This document shows, one piece after another, positions 1 to 8,183 of a DNA stretch of 18,485 bases. The translations under genes and the position numbers were made by a program. The notes beneath the pieces were generated by a model that was given only the letters and a program-made list of their open reading frames with translations, was not told where the DNA came from and made no database searches. The first letter of the stretch is position 1. Every line of letters starts with the position of its first letter. The stretch covers positions 1-18,485 of the forward strand of contig CBINHE010000084.1 of NCBI GenBank assembly GCA_966250375.1, read 5' to 3'. This DNA is from CAMLDH01 sp966250375 (lineage in GTDB: Bacteria > Pseudomonadota > Gammaproteobacteria > Burkholderiales > Burkholderiaceae_D).

Positions 1-53
1 CATGCCCTCTCTTGCATATAAACTCGCCTGTTCCAAATTAACGCGACAGAACC

Positions 54-815
54 TTACTGCGACACCTCATGCGTAGATTGTTTTTGCTGCGGCAACATAT
101 CCTGCAAACGCCCCCGCAAGCGGTTGATCGCCTGGCTATGCAACTGACATACGCGCGATTGACTAACGTCCAGTACCGCGCCAATTTCCCGCAGATTCAA
201 CTCCTCGTCGTAATACAGATTGAGCAGCAGGCGTTCACGTTCCGGCAGCGCGTTGATCGCATCGATCAGCATATGCCGAAAACCGCTTTCCAGCAGCATC
301 TCCAGCGGGTCTTCCTGCTTGCGCTGCTCACAGCTGGCCTGCTGGTCGAGAAATGTGTTTTCACCACCCTCGACTTCGAAGTCTTCGTAATGCACCAACT
401 GGCAGCCATGGGTATCCTGTAGCAGGTGCTGATACTCTTCCAGCGATAGCTCTAGCTCCTGCGCGATTTCCCGTTCCGCCGGTGGCCGCCCATGCTTCTG
501 CTCCAGCATTTGCACCGCTGCTGCGACCTTACGCGAAGATTGCCGCATGCTGCGCGACAGCCAGTCGTTAGCGCGCAGCTCATCCAGCATCGCACCGCGA
601 ATGCGCTGGCTGGCGTAGGTTTCAAATTGTGCGCCCTGATCGTCCTGATAGCGGTTGACCGCATCGAGCAGTCCCAGCATGCCGGCCTGGATCAGGTCGT
701 CGAGTTCGACGCTGTCTGGCAACCTGGCCAGCAACTGCAATGCCAGCCGTCTGACGAGCGGCGCGTATTGCGCCAGCGAAGCGGATTTGTCGATTTTCCC
801 TTGTGCTGTGTACAT
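54..815 (-). CDS. fliA: Flagellar sigma factor FliA (sigma-28)
   Basis: RNA polymerase sigma factor directing transcription of late flagellar and chemotaxis genes. The 253-residue product matches the usual sigma-28 length. Region 2 is clear: LPDSVELDDLIQAG at residues 32-45 and FETYASQRIRGAMLDELR at 64-81. The region 4 helix-turn-helix is at about 206-232 (NLREIGAVLDVSQSRVCQLH), preceded by the typical LPERERLLLNLYY. The ATG is preceded by a strong purine-rich site (AAAGGGGGA, about 8 nt upstream). It is the last gene of the flhB-flhA-flhF-flhG-fliA run, 50 bp after flhG, which fits cotranscription. The family is known to be held inactive by the anti-sigma factor FlgM; flgM is not in this window. 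Identity is secure. Confidence 0.96.
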   Translation of the reverse strand: MYTAQGKIDKSASLAQYAPLVRRLALQLLARLPDSVELDDLIQAGMLGLLDAVNRYQDDQGAQFETYASQRIRGAMLDELRANDWLSRSMRQSSRKVAAAVQMLEQKHGRPPAEREIAQELELSLEEYQHLLQDTHGCQLVHYEDFEVEGGENTFLDQQASCEQRKQEDPLEMLLESGFRHMLIDAINALPERERLLLNLYYDEELNLREIGAVLDVSQSRVCQLHSQAINRLRGRLQDMLPQQKQSTHEVSQ

Positions 816-865
816 TTTTCCGGTCCCCCTTTATTGATGAGGGAAGTTGGACTTCAGCAGTGACA

Positions 866-1714
866 TTAATTATGCTCCAGCTGTCGGCCGGACTGGCCGA
901 ACTGAGGTGCAGCCGCTGTCGACGGCGACGCTGATATCCTGTCGCATGCACGCCACGGCCATTTCAACAAATCATTCGCCATGCGGCGAAAGCTGACTGC
1001 CGCCGAACTGGCGGGGAAAGCTTCCACCACGCTCATATGCAATTGCTGCGCGCGCGGCAGGCTCGCATCAGCCGCCACGCAGCCGACAGGAAGGGCTCCC
1101 AGCGCAAGAAAGCGACCGGTGGCAGCAGTCAGATTGGCCAGCACGCGTTGGGCCTCAGCCGCATTGCCGGCGATGTTGACAAGTATGCGCGACTGCTGCA
1201 GCGCGTGCGCATAATGCAGGCGCTTTATGCAGGCGTAGGCGGCAGTAATCGATGCCGGCTGCGGTCGCAACACCACCAACACATCGTCAGCCTGGGCTGC
1301 TAGCGGCGACAACGCGCCGTTGCTGTCGAGAGCGGCATCGATAATCGCAACCTGTCCTTGAAACAGCGTCCGTACTTCTGCGTCCCCGCCATGCGCACCG
1401 GGCACGGCCGGCAGCACCTGAACGCCGCAAGCTGCAAGCCCGGCAGCACTGTCCAGCGACAGACGCGAGGCTGCGACATCGGCCCAGGAACCGGCTGGTG
1501 CGATCTTCCACAACGCGCAAATCGAACGCGAGCCGGCATGTTCATCCAGCAGCAACACCTGTTTACCTTGTTGCACCAGCGCCGCTGCCAGATTCTGAGC
1601 GACACTAGTGCCCCCCACGTCGGCGCTGCTGCCTACCACTGCGATGAGTCGCGCCGGATTGCGCGTCATCATGCGTCGCAAGCCGTCCGCCTGATCGCTA
1701 ATTAGCTTGCTCAA
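866..1714 (-). CDS. flhG: FlhG/FleN-type flagellar number regulator (MinD-like), with degenerate P-loop
   Basis: Member of the MinD/ParA-like family that limits flagellar number and acts on the neighbouring GTPase FlhF. I start it at a TTG (1712-1714) because AAGGGAG lies 6 nt upstream and because residues 7-13 then read DQADGLR, the DQAxxLR helix by which FlhG proteins stimulate FlhF. The first in-frame ATG (residue 15) would remove that motif. An in-frame extension to 1891 would run inside flhF and is unlikely. The product is 282 residues, normal for the family. The fold is recognisable: strand 'RLIAVVG' (22-28), 'QVLLLDE' (52-58), 'VAIIDAAL' (122-129), 'DDVLVVLRPQPASITAAYACIK' from about 143. 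The P-loop is not canonical: where GGKGGVGKTS is expected, residues 28-37 read GSSADVGGTS, lacking both signature lysines. ATP hydrolysis is therefore doubtful. The TTG start lies 11 nt beyond the flhF stop. Confidence 0.88.
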   Translation of the reverse strand: MSKLISDQADGLRRMMTRNPARLIAVVGSSADVGGTSVAQNLAAALVQQGKQVLLLDEHAGSRSICALWKIAPAGSWADVAASRLSLDSAAGLAACGVQVLPAVPGAHGGDAEVRTLFQGQVAIIDAALDSNGALSPLAAQADDVLVVLRPQPASITAAYACIKRLHYAHALQQSRILVNIAGNAAEAQRVLANLTAATGRFLALGALPVGCVAADASLPRAQQLHMSVVEAFPASSAAVSFRRMANDLLKWPWRACDRISASPSTAAAPQFGQSGRQLEHN

Positions 1715-1720
1715 TTCAGA

Positions 1721-1727
1721 CTCCCTT
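1721..1727 (-). promoter_or_regulatory. Ribosome binding site that fixes the flhG TTG start
   Basis: On the minus strand this reads AAGGGAG, overlapping the flhF stop codon (TAAGGGAG) and lying 6 nt before a TTG. It supports translation of flhG from TTG at 1714, coupled to termination of flhF, instead of from the first ATG 14 codons further in. Confidence 0.7.
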
Positions 1728-4158
1728 ATGCCGCCGCCATGTGCGGTGCTTGCTCCAAAGGCGACACACCACCGTCGTCCAGCGCATCGAGCAGCGCGTA
1801 TAGTCTGCTCAAGCCTGCTAACAGGACCGTTCCTGCTACCGGCTTCCCGGGCCGAACCGGCAAGCCTGACAAGCGCGCCAGAAGACTGCACGCCGCGTCA
1901 GCCCAGCCCGGCGCTTCATGCTGTAGCAGCCATACGGTTACACAGCCCTGGCCGGCAATTAACAAGCGCTTCTGCATGTCGATGTTGTGCGGTTCATCGC
2001 ATCCACCCAGTTGATCCATGCCTTGTTTCAGCAGCGTCGGATAGGTGGCGGCAGTCAGTTTCCAGTAATGCCATTTAGCGACCAGCTGCGCTCCCATCCT
2101 GATGCTGGCATTGGTCAACAGATACCATTGCGCCAGTGGCTTGCCGCTCTGCGAATCGACGATGCGCGTCACCACACAACGCAGTACAGGAGCTGATTCA
2201 TTCAGCGTATCGCTCTCACCTTTGACTCTGGTGCGCAAGCGGACCGGCGCCTCCGCCACTGATTGCAGCGCGGGCTTTCCCTTGTAAACCATCTTTTCCG
2301 GCGCACTGAAATCGAGCTCGCCGGCCAGTTTCGCCAGCGTGCTGCCGGCATCGCCTTCCGTAGCTATAAGGGTGGCGGCACGCGCGCGCGCCATCCATTG
2401 CACACCAGCGGCTTGCCACTCCCGAATCAAGGCCGGTGCCGGTACCGACTCCAGCAAATGCATGACCGGTTTGCCGAAAGCCTGCTGCTGCAGCCAGTCA
2501 AGCTGCCGCATTTCTTCTCTATCCAGCGTGCCGGCCGCACCATCGGTGCTTGCCGCCAGCGCCGTCATTAACATCTGGTTTGGCGCTGCTAATGGTGCGC
2601 CACTACAATCCGACAACAACAAGCTGCTATACAGCGTATTCGAGTCGCTGTTATTTCCCGAACCAAAATCGGTCTTGCTCTGCACTGCCAGTACATAGTC
2701 CCTGCATCCCACGCCTATTTCGGCTTGCGCGTGCGCCAGCAAGGCCTGCACTACCGTGTCTGTTCGTGTCGCGTCATGGGTCAGATGCCGCCAGAGCGTG
2801 CGAGCTGCGTCAAAACCAATGCCGGCTTTCGACAAATTGGCCGCAACCGTGCGTAACTGTGGCACATCATGGCCTAGCGCCTGTATCAGCCGGTGGGATT
2901 GGGTGCGCAACTGTTCCATGGCAGCCTTGGATGCCGCTTTTTCCGCATCGTGCATTGCCGGCGCCCGCTCGGCAAGATCCACCATCATCGGCACGAACAA
3001 CCCAGTTCGGCTACCAGCCCGGAACACACTATCGATCAGTTGTGCAGGGTCGGCAAGCGTGAGGTTTTCCGGCACTTTCTGACCGCTGGATATGTAATGC
3101 ACCGGCAAACGATGGCGAATGACGGTATCGAGCAGCGCGCCTGGATGGGTCGCCTCATCAAGCTTGGTAAAGATGCATCCGGCCAAGCCGTTGCCCCCAG
3201 CTTCCGCCCCGGCATGGCGATAGGCATGCACGACTTCATTAAGAGTGTCGCCATGGCTGGTGGCATTCAGCAAGAGTAGCCGTTTGACCGGCCGTGCGAT
3301 GCCACACAGCATTGCCACCTGCTCGGAAACCGTGCGATCGCGCTGGCTCATGCCGATCGTATCAATCAAGACCAGGTGTTTATCATGCAAGTCATCGAGC
3401 ACCAGCCGCAGATCTACCGCATCGCTGACTGCGTGCACCGATATACCCATGATCTGTCCGTAAATACGCAATTGCTCGTACGCGCCTATCCGGTAGCTGT
3501 CGGTGGTCAACAGCGCCAGCTTTTCCGCGCCAAAACGCGTTACACAACGGGCCGCCAGCTTGGCTGTTGTGGTGGTCTTGCCGACCCCGGTAGGTCCCAT
3601 CAATGCATAAACGCCGCCGCCGTCCATCATGGCATCTTCATTTTCAAGTACCGGCACGGTACGCGTCAGTTCCGCTTTGACCCATGCCATCCCGGATGTG
3701 TAGTCATGACCGGGTGGCAATTGGTCCAACATGCTTTTCGCCAGCTGCCCACTGAAACCCGCGCTTAGCAACGTCCTTAACAAAGGGCCGCGCACGGGAT
3801 CGCGCTTTTGCTTTTCGTTCCACAGCAATCCGGCTAATTGCTCTTCGATCATGTTGCGCATCGAATGAATTTCGCCGATGACGCTCTCGGTAGCAGGCCG
3901 CTGGCTCACTGTCATTTGAGGAGGCACGACGTTAGTACTCGCTTCGACCGATGATGCGACAAGAGGCTGCGCGGAAGCCGACACGCGGGTCGCTGCGTCC
4001 TCTGCAATCGCAACGATTTCCACGCCCGCAGGAGTGACGCGGTTGGACAGGATAATGGCGTCCGGCCCCAGTTGTTCACGTATCAGGCGCAGCGCCTGAC
4101 GGCTGGATGGAGCGACGATCTTGCTGGCATTCGTACTGACATTGGTGCTGTTCACCAT
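1726..4158 (-). CDS. flhF: FlhF SRP-type GTPase with a ~400-residue C-terminal transposase-like extension
   Basis: FlhF is a signal-recognition-particle-type GTPase that sets the site of flagellar assembly. The N-terminal B domain is seen at residues 20-40 (RQALRLIREQLGPDAIILSNR). The NG domain spans about 125-380 with intact GTPase motifs: P-loop GPTGVGKTT 188-196, TTDSYRIGAYEQL 218-230, LIDTIGMSQRD 264-274 and TKLDE 331-335. FlhF proteins usually end soon after this, at roughly 380-500 residues, but this one has 810. Residues ~410-810 carry landmarks resembling IS4/Tn5-type transposases in order: YVLAVQSKTDF 488-498, LLLSDCSGAPLA 513-524, GKPLAQWYLLTN 672-683, HYWK..LLKQG 697-713, DEPHN 721-725 and VTVWLLQHEA 740-749. 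The expected catalytic acids appear replaced (S494, E570, A704). The frame is open throughout, so this is a fusion, not a nearby gene. The start overlaps the flhA stop by 7 nt. FlhF identity is secure; the extension's origin is inferred. Confidence 0.93.
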   Translation of the reverse strand: MVNSTNVSTNASKIVAPSSRQALRLIREQLGPDAIILSNRVTPAGVEIVAIAEDAATRVSASAQPLVASSVEASTNVVPPQMTVSQRPATESVIGEIHSMRNMIEEQLAGLLWNEKQKRDPVRGPLLRTLLSAGFSGQLAKSMLDQLPPGHDYTSGMAWVKAELTRTVPVLENEDAMMDGGGVYALMGPTGVGKTTTTAKLAARCVTRFGAEKLALLTTDSYRIGAYEQLRIYGQIMGISVHAVSDAVDLRLVLDDLHDKHLVLIDTIGMSQRDRTVSEQVAMLCGIARPVKRLLLLNATSHGDTLNEVVHAYRHAGAEAGGNGLAGCIFTKLDEATHPGALLDTVIRHRLPVHYISSGQKVPENLTLADPAQLIDSVFRAGSRTGLFVPMMVDLAERAPAMHDAEKAASKAAMEQLRTQSHRLIQALGHDVPQLRTVAANLSKAGIGFDAARTLWRHLTHDATRTDTVVQALLAHAQAEIGVGCRDYVLAVQSKTDFGSGNNSDSNTLYSSLLLSDCSGAPLAAPNQMLMTALAASTDGAAGTLDREEMRQLDWLQQQAFGKPVMHLLESVPAPALIREWQAAGVQWMARARAATLIATEGDAGSTLAKLAGELDFSAPEKMVYKGKPALQSVAEAPVRLRTRVKGESDTLNESAPVLRCVVTRIVDSQSGKPLAQWYLLTNASIRMGAQLVAKWHYWKLTAATYPTLLKQGMDQLGGCDEPHNIDMQKRLLIAGQGCVTVWLLQHEAPGWADAACSLLARLSGLPVRPGKPVAGTVLLAGLSRLYALLDALDDGGVSPLEQAPHMAAA

Positions 4159-6248
4159 TTGCCTCCAATATTGGCGGTTACTTTTATAGTGCGGGTATCA
4201 GGAATTTCTGCGTGCGAAAGCACCTTGAGTTGCGGCAGGCTGCGGCGTAAAAAGCGCGCCAGTAATGCCCGTAGCGGGTGCTGCACGACGAGAACCGGAG
4301 CCAGCCCGAGTTGCTCCTGGCGGGCGATTGCGGCTTGGGTCTGCGTCAGCAGGTTGTCGGCCAAGCCCGGCTCCAGGCCACTGCCGTTGGTAAGCGCCTG
4401 CAGCAGCATGCGGTCGAGCGAGGCATCGAGGCCGATGACCTGGAGTTCGCCGCTGCCGGGGAACAGTTGCTGGGTGATCCCACGAGCCAGCGCGAGGCGC
4501 ACCAACGCGGTCAGTTCATTGGGGTCAGTGATGGCCGGCGCGTTCTCGGCCAGTACGTCGAGAATGGTGCGCATATCGCGAATCGACACCCCTTCGTCAA
4601 GCAGGTTTTGCATCACTTTCTGCAAGGTCGTCAATGGCAGCGCCTTGGGTACCAAGTCTTCGGTCAGCTTCGGCGATTCCTTGCCGATGCGATCCAGTAA
4701 TTGCTGCACTTCCTGACGTCCGAGCAACTCGGCCGCATGCTGATGAATCAGGTGGTTCAGATGGGTCGCTATCACGGTACTCGCGTCAACTACCGTGTAT
4801 CCGTAAATCTGCGCCTGCTCACGCAGCGAGTTGTCGATCCAGATGGCGGGCAATCCGAATGCAGGGTCCTTGGTCTGTGTGCCGGGCAATGACGCCGCGG
4901 CCTGTCCCGGATTGATTGCCAGCCATTGTCCTGGCCAAGCCTCTCCGTGGCCGATTTCGACGCCTTTCAACGTGATCACATAGACATTCGGCTTCAATTC
5001 CAGGTTGTCGCGGATATGCACCACCGGCACCAGGAAGCCGATATCCTGCGCGAATTTTTTTCGTATGCTTTTGATGCGGCCCAGCAGCTCTCCATTCTGC
5101 GTCCGGTCCACCAGCGAAATCAGGCGGTAGCCGACTTCAAGCCCAAGCGGGTCGATCAGCGCAACGTCGTCCCACGTCGCATCGGGAGGTTCTGCCGATG
5201 CGACCGATGGCGGTAGCGCCAACTGCGCGGCATTGGCGGCGTTCTCGGCAGTGCGTTGCGACTGGCGCCAGGCAACCCAGCCCAGCCCGCCGGCGATGAT
5301 AAAGAATGCGATATGCGGCATGCCGGGCACCAACCCCATCATGCCGACGATACCGGCGGTCAGAAACAGAACCTGCGGATTGGAAAACAACTGTCCCATC
5401 AGTTGTTGTCCGACGTCTTCGTCGGTAGTCACGCGCGATACGATGACGCCGGCCGCAGTGGAAATCACCAGCGCCGGAATCTGCGCGACCAATCCATCGC
5501 CGATCGCAAGCAATGTATACGCCTTGGCCGCAGCCGACATGTCCATGTCATGCTGGGCGACGCCGACAATCAAGCCACCGACGACATTGACGACCATGAT
5601 CAGCAAACCTGCCACGGCATCGCCGCGAACAAATTTACTGGCGCCGTCCATCGAGCCGTAAAAGTCGGCCTCCTGTGCCACTTCGGAACGCCGCTTGCGC
5701 GCGACATCTTCGCCGATCAGGCCGGCATTCAGGTCGGCGTCGATCGCCATCTGCTTGCCGGGCATCGCATCCAGCATGAAACGCGCGCCGACTTCGGCAA
5801 TGCGGCCGGCGCCTTTGGTGATAACCATGAAGTTGATCACCACAAGAATGATGAACACGACGATGCCGACTGCGAAATTGCCGCCTACCAGAAAGTGTCC
5901 GAATGCCTCGATCACCTTGCCCGCCGCATCCGCGCCGGAGTGGCCATGCATTAGCACGATACGGGTGGAGGCGACGTTCAGCGACAGCCGCAACAGTGTC
6001 GAAAACAGCAATACTGCCGGGAAGGCGGCAAAATCCAGCGCCTTCATCGTATACATACTGACCAGCAATACCATCACCGAGAGCGCGATATTGAATGTAA
6101 ACAGCAGGTCGAGCAGAAATGGCGGCAATGGCAAGATCATCATACCGAGAATCATGACGATCAGCAGCGGCCCGGCCAGCGCCTTCATCCGGTTACCGGC
6201 CAGAAAGAGCATCGGCAAGTTCATCAACAACGAATTCAACGGCTTCAT
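4152..6248 (-). CDS. flhA: Flagellar export gate protein FlhA
   Basis: Integral membrane subunit of the flagellar type III export apparatus. It forms the cytoplasmic ring that docks substrate-chaperone complexes and takes part in proton-driven export. The 698 residues match the family length. The N-terminal half has about eight hydrophobic segments between residues ~24 and ~330. The FHIPEP-family signature lies at about 149-178 (RIAEVGARFMLDAMPGKQ followed by MAIDADLNAG). The conserved Asp in FVRGDA is at residue 210. The C-terminal half (~350-698) is the soluble FlhA-C region, containing DPLGLEVGYRLI and PLTTLQKVMQNLLDEGVSIRD. It overlaps flhB by 4 bp (ATGA) and flhF by 7 bp, so the three genes are surely cotranscribed and probably translationally coupled. 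Confidence 0.98.
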   Translation of the reverse strand: MKPLNSLLMNLPMLFLAGNRMKALAGPLLIVMILGMMILPLPPFLLDLLFTFNIALSVMVLLVSMYTMKALDFAAFPAVLLFSTLLRLSLNVASTRIVLMHGHSGADAAGKVIEAFGHFLVGGNFAVGIVVFIILVVINFMVITKGAGRIAEVGARFMLDAMPGKQMAIDADLNAGLIGEDVARKRRSEVAQEADFYGSMDGASKFVRGDAVAGLLIMVVNVVGGLIVGVAQHDMDMSAAAKAYTLLAIGDGLVAQIPALVISTAAGVIVSRVTTDEDVGQQLMGQLFSNPQVLFLTAGIVGMMGLVPGMPHIAFFIIAGGLGWVAWRQSQRTAENAANAAQLALPPSVASAEPPDATWDDVALIDPLGLEVGYRLISLVDRTQNGELLGRIKSIRKKFAQDIGFLVPVVHIRDNLELKPNVYVITLKGVEIGHGEAWPGQWLAINPGQAAASLPGTQTKDPAFGLPAIWIDNSLREQAQIYGYTVVDASTVIATHLNHLIHQHAAELLGRQEVQQLLDRIGKESPKLTEDLVPKALPLTTLQKVMQNLLDEGVSIRDMRTILDVLAENAPAITDPNELTALVRLALARGITQQLFPGSGELQVIGLDASLDRMLLQALTNGSGLEPGLADNLLTQTQAAIARQEQLGLAPVLVVQHPLRALLARFLRRSLPQLKVLSHAEIPDTRTIKVTANIGGKW

Positions 6249-7387
6249 GCCTTATTTCCTAATGGGTCGAGCGAATCCGGCACCTGCAAATCGCTTGGAG
6301 TGTTCGGCGCAACACCGCCTTCGCTACGCCAGTGCTTGAGTTGGTGGACCCAAGCCAGCACCTCAGCCACTGCGGTATAGAGTGCGGCAGGAATCTCATC
6401 ACCCAGGTTGGTATGTTTGTATAGTGCCCGTGTCAGGGGCGGAGCCTCGAGGATCGGCACCTTGTGTTGTTCGCCTATGGCGCGGATGCGCTGCGCCAGC
6501 AGATCGCTTCCCTTGGCAATCACACGGGGGGCACCCATTTCCTTTTCGCGGTATTGAAGTGCCACTGCAAAATGCGTCGGATTGGTGACGATGATATCTG
6601 CCTTGGGAACTTCCGCCATCATGCGCCGGCGTGCCATCTGCTGTTGCTGCCGACGGATCTTCCCCTTGATTTGCGGGTCGCCTTCGCTTTCTTTGTGCTC
6701 CTGCCGCAAGTCCTCACGCGACATGCGCAACTTGCGGTAATAGCTCCACAATTGATACGGCACGTCGATGACGGCCACCAACAGCAATGCCCCGACAATC
6801 AGGAAGCAGCAGGTCGCCACCAGATGCATCGTATGCGGTAACGCAGCATGCACCGGCTCCGTCATCAAGGCCATGATAGCCGCCATCTTGGCCTTGATTA
6901 CCAAGTAAGCGACACCTCCCACCAGCAGCGACTTGGCGATCGCCTTGACGAGTTCTGCCAAGGCCTGCGTCGAAAACATCCGTCCGAGCCCCTTAACCGG
7001 ATTCAGCTTGGAAAATTTCGGCGTCAGCGCGCTTGTTGCAAACACCCAGCCCCCCAGCATTAGCGGCCCTATCAATGCCGCCAGCAACATCATTCCAAAT
7101 AAGGGCAACAGCGCCTGCAGCGCTTCCAGCAGTGTCGTGCCAGCCTCTAGCATCATGCGCGAGGCATCAAATGCGGAAGTTCGCTCGAACTGCAACCCAC
7201 GCCGCAAAGCTCGACTGAGATGCTCGCCCATCGGCGCTGCCGTCACCCACAAAGTACCAATGCCGGTAGCCAACAATAAAAACGTGGTTAATTCACGCGA
7301 TCGCGCGATCTCCCCTTCTTCCCGCGCCTTCTCTACCCGCCTGGGCGAGCCAGGTTCGGTTTTTTCAAGATCGCTTTCTTCCGCCAT
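6245..7387 (-). CDS. flhB: Flagellar export switch protein FlhB
   Basis: Membrane component of the flagellar export gate that switches secretion from rod/hook to filament substrates by autocleavage. The 380-residue protein has a charged N-terminus (DLEKTEPGSPRRVEKAREEGEIARS), four hydrophobic segments between about 33 and 215, and a soluble C-terminal domain. The self-cleavage motif NPTH is at 269-272, followed by FAVALQYREKEMGAPRVIAKG. The ATG is preceded by GGAG at a short distance. It is the first gene of the flhB-flhA-flhF-flhG-fliA run. The 375-bp spacer before it, after cheY, contains a palindromic repeat and a hairpin, so a separate promoter for the flh genes is possible, but I could not identify one. 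Confidence 0.98.
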   Translation of the reverse strand: MAEESDLEKTEPGSPRRVEKAREEGEIARSRELTTFLLLATGIGTLWVTAAPMGEHLSRALRRGLQFERTSAFDASRMMLEAGTTLLEALQALLPLFGMMLLAALIGPLMLGGWVFATSALTPKFSKLNPVKGLGRMFSTQALAELVKAIAKSLLVGGVAYLVIKAKMAAIMALMTEPVHAALPHTMHLVATCCFLIVGALLLVAVIDVPYQLWSYYRKLRMSREDLRQEHKESEGDPQIKGKIRRQQQQMARRRMMAEVPKADIIVTNPTHFAVALQYREKEMGAPRVIAKGSDLLAQRIRAIGEQHKVPILEAPPLTRALYKHTNLGDEIPAALYTAVAEVLAWVHQLKHWRSEGGVAPNTPSDLQVPDSLDPLGNKA

Positions 7388-7461
7388 GCGTACTCCGAAG
7401 CTGAAAGGGCAAGGAATACCCCATCAATGGGCATTATTGCTCCTGCGGCAATGGATTAATG

Positions 7462-7497
7462 GCGCAAACAGGCTGGAGATTGGCCTGTTCTTTGCGC
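7462..7497 (-). promoter_or_regulatory. Bulged hairpin upstream of flhB
   Basis: GCGCAAACAGGC (7462-7473) pairs with GCCTGTTCTTTGCGC (7483-7497) across a 9-nt loop, leaving a 3-nt bulge. It lies between the palindromic repeat and flhB. No U-run follows it in the transcript direction, so it is not a simple intrinsic terminator. It could be an operator, a leader structure or a processing site. The pairing is seen directly; any function is unknown. Confidence 0.45.
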
Positions 7498-7507
7498 AAT
7501 CAGGAGG

Positions 7508-7751
7508 CTAGTAGCCAGTCAAGCTGAATTGCAGGGTATCTGCCGGCCGCTCGAAGGCGATTGCGGCGTTGCCGATGCGCGCCGGGAGAACCACCCCGGC
7601 TGTGCTCGGCCCTTGCAGGGCGCGCAATGGCTTGCAAGCCATTGCCGTTACGCAGGCGCATCGCATGCGATGCGAAACCCCTGCTCCACCCTTGCACTCA
7701 CCTCCGATCGACTCGGCATATACCCAACAATTCAACTTGACTGACTACTAG
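7508..7751. repeat. 244-bp imperfect palindromic element behind cheY
   Basis: The two ends are inverted copies of each other: CTAGTAGCCAGTCAAGC at the left and CTAGTAGTCAGTCAAGT on the opposite strand at the right, with 22 of the outer 24 bases matching. The arms diverge inward. Near the middle are a perfect 22-bp palindrome (7624-7645, centred on CTTGCAAG) and a perfect 18-bp palindrome (7657-7674). It begins 11 bp beyond the cheY stop codon. Short open frames on both strands inside it have no recognisable product and are by-products of the palindrome. It resembles a MITE-like or intergenic palindromic repeat. I see no obvious target-site duplication. Together with the hairpin it accounts for most of the cheY-flhB spacer. 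Confidence 0.8.
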
Positions 7752-7762
7752 CCGGCGTCGCA

Positions 7763-8161
7763 TCAAGCGCTTTCCTTCTCGATTTTCTCGAAAATCTTGT
7801 TGATTTTTTCTTCTAACGTCGCTGCGGTAAAAGGCTTGACGACATAGCCGTTGGCGCCGGCTTGGGCGGCGGCGATGATGTTTTCCTTTTTGGCTTCCGC
7901 CGTAACCATCAGCACTGGCAGTTTCGCAAATGCCGGATTCGCCCGGATATTCTGCAACATGGTAAGACCGTCCATGTTGGGCATATTCCAGTCCGATATT
8001 ACAAAGCCGAAATTACCTCCCTTCAGCTTTTCCAGGCCCATGGCGCCATCTTCTGCCTCATCCACATTGGCGAATTCCAGTTCCTTCAACAGATTGCGGA
8101 CAATCCGACGCATGGTTGAGAAATCGTCTACAACCAAAATTTTCATATTTTTATCGACCAT
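7763..8161 (-). CDS. cheY: Chemotaxis response regulator CheY
   Basis: Single-domain receiver that, when phosphorylated by CheA, binds the flagellar switch. The 132 residues carry the full set of functional residues: acidic pocket D12/D13, phospho-acceptor D57 (VISDWNMPNMDG), T87 (LMVTAEA) and K109 (VVKPF). The N-terminus MVDKNMKILVVDDFSTMRRIVRNLL is typical of proteobacterial CheY. The start is supported by GGAGT six bases upstream; the internal ATG at residue 6 has no such site. It lies 22 bp after the EAL/HDOD gene. It is separated from cheZ by that gene and follows cheZ instead of preceding it, unlike the common cheY-cheZ order. Confidence 0.97.
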   Translation of the reverse strand: MVDKNMKILVVDDFSTMRRIVRNLLKELEFANVDEAEDGAMGLEKLKGGNFGFVISDWNMPNMDGLTMLQNIRANPAFAKLPVLMVTAEAKKENIIAAAQAGANGYVVKPFTAATLEEKINKIFEKIEKESA

Positions 8162-8183
8162 GATTACTCCAGACAGTATTAAA

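Noticed and set aside
1..3. CAT at the left edge could be the ATG of a next minus-strand gene, preceded by GAGAGG.
   Set aside because: Only the start codon would be inside the window, so no coding evidence can be read.
1715..1891. N-terminal extension of flhG to 1891.
   Set aside because: It would lie wholly within flhF and bypass a good ribosome site and TTG start; composition is arginine-rich out-of-frame sequence.
7500..7751. Four overlapping short open frames on both strands behind cheY.
   Set aside because: All are explained by the GC-rich palindrome; no ribosome site or protein family is recognisable.
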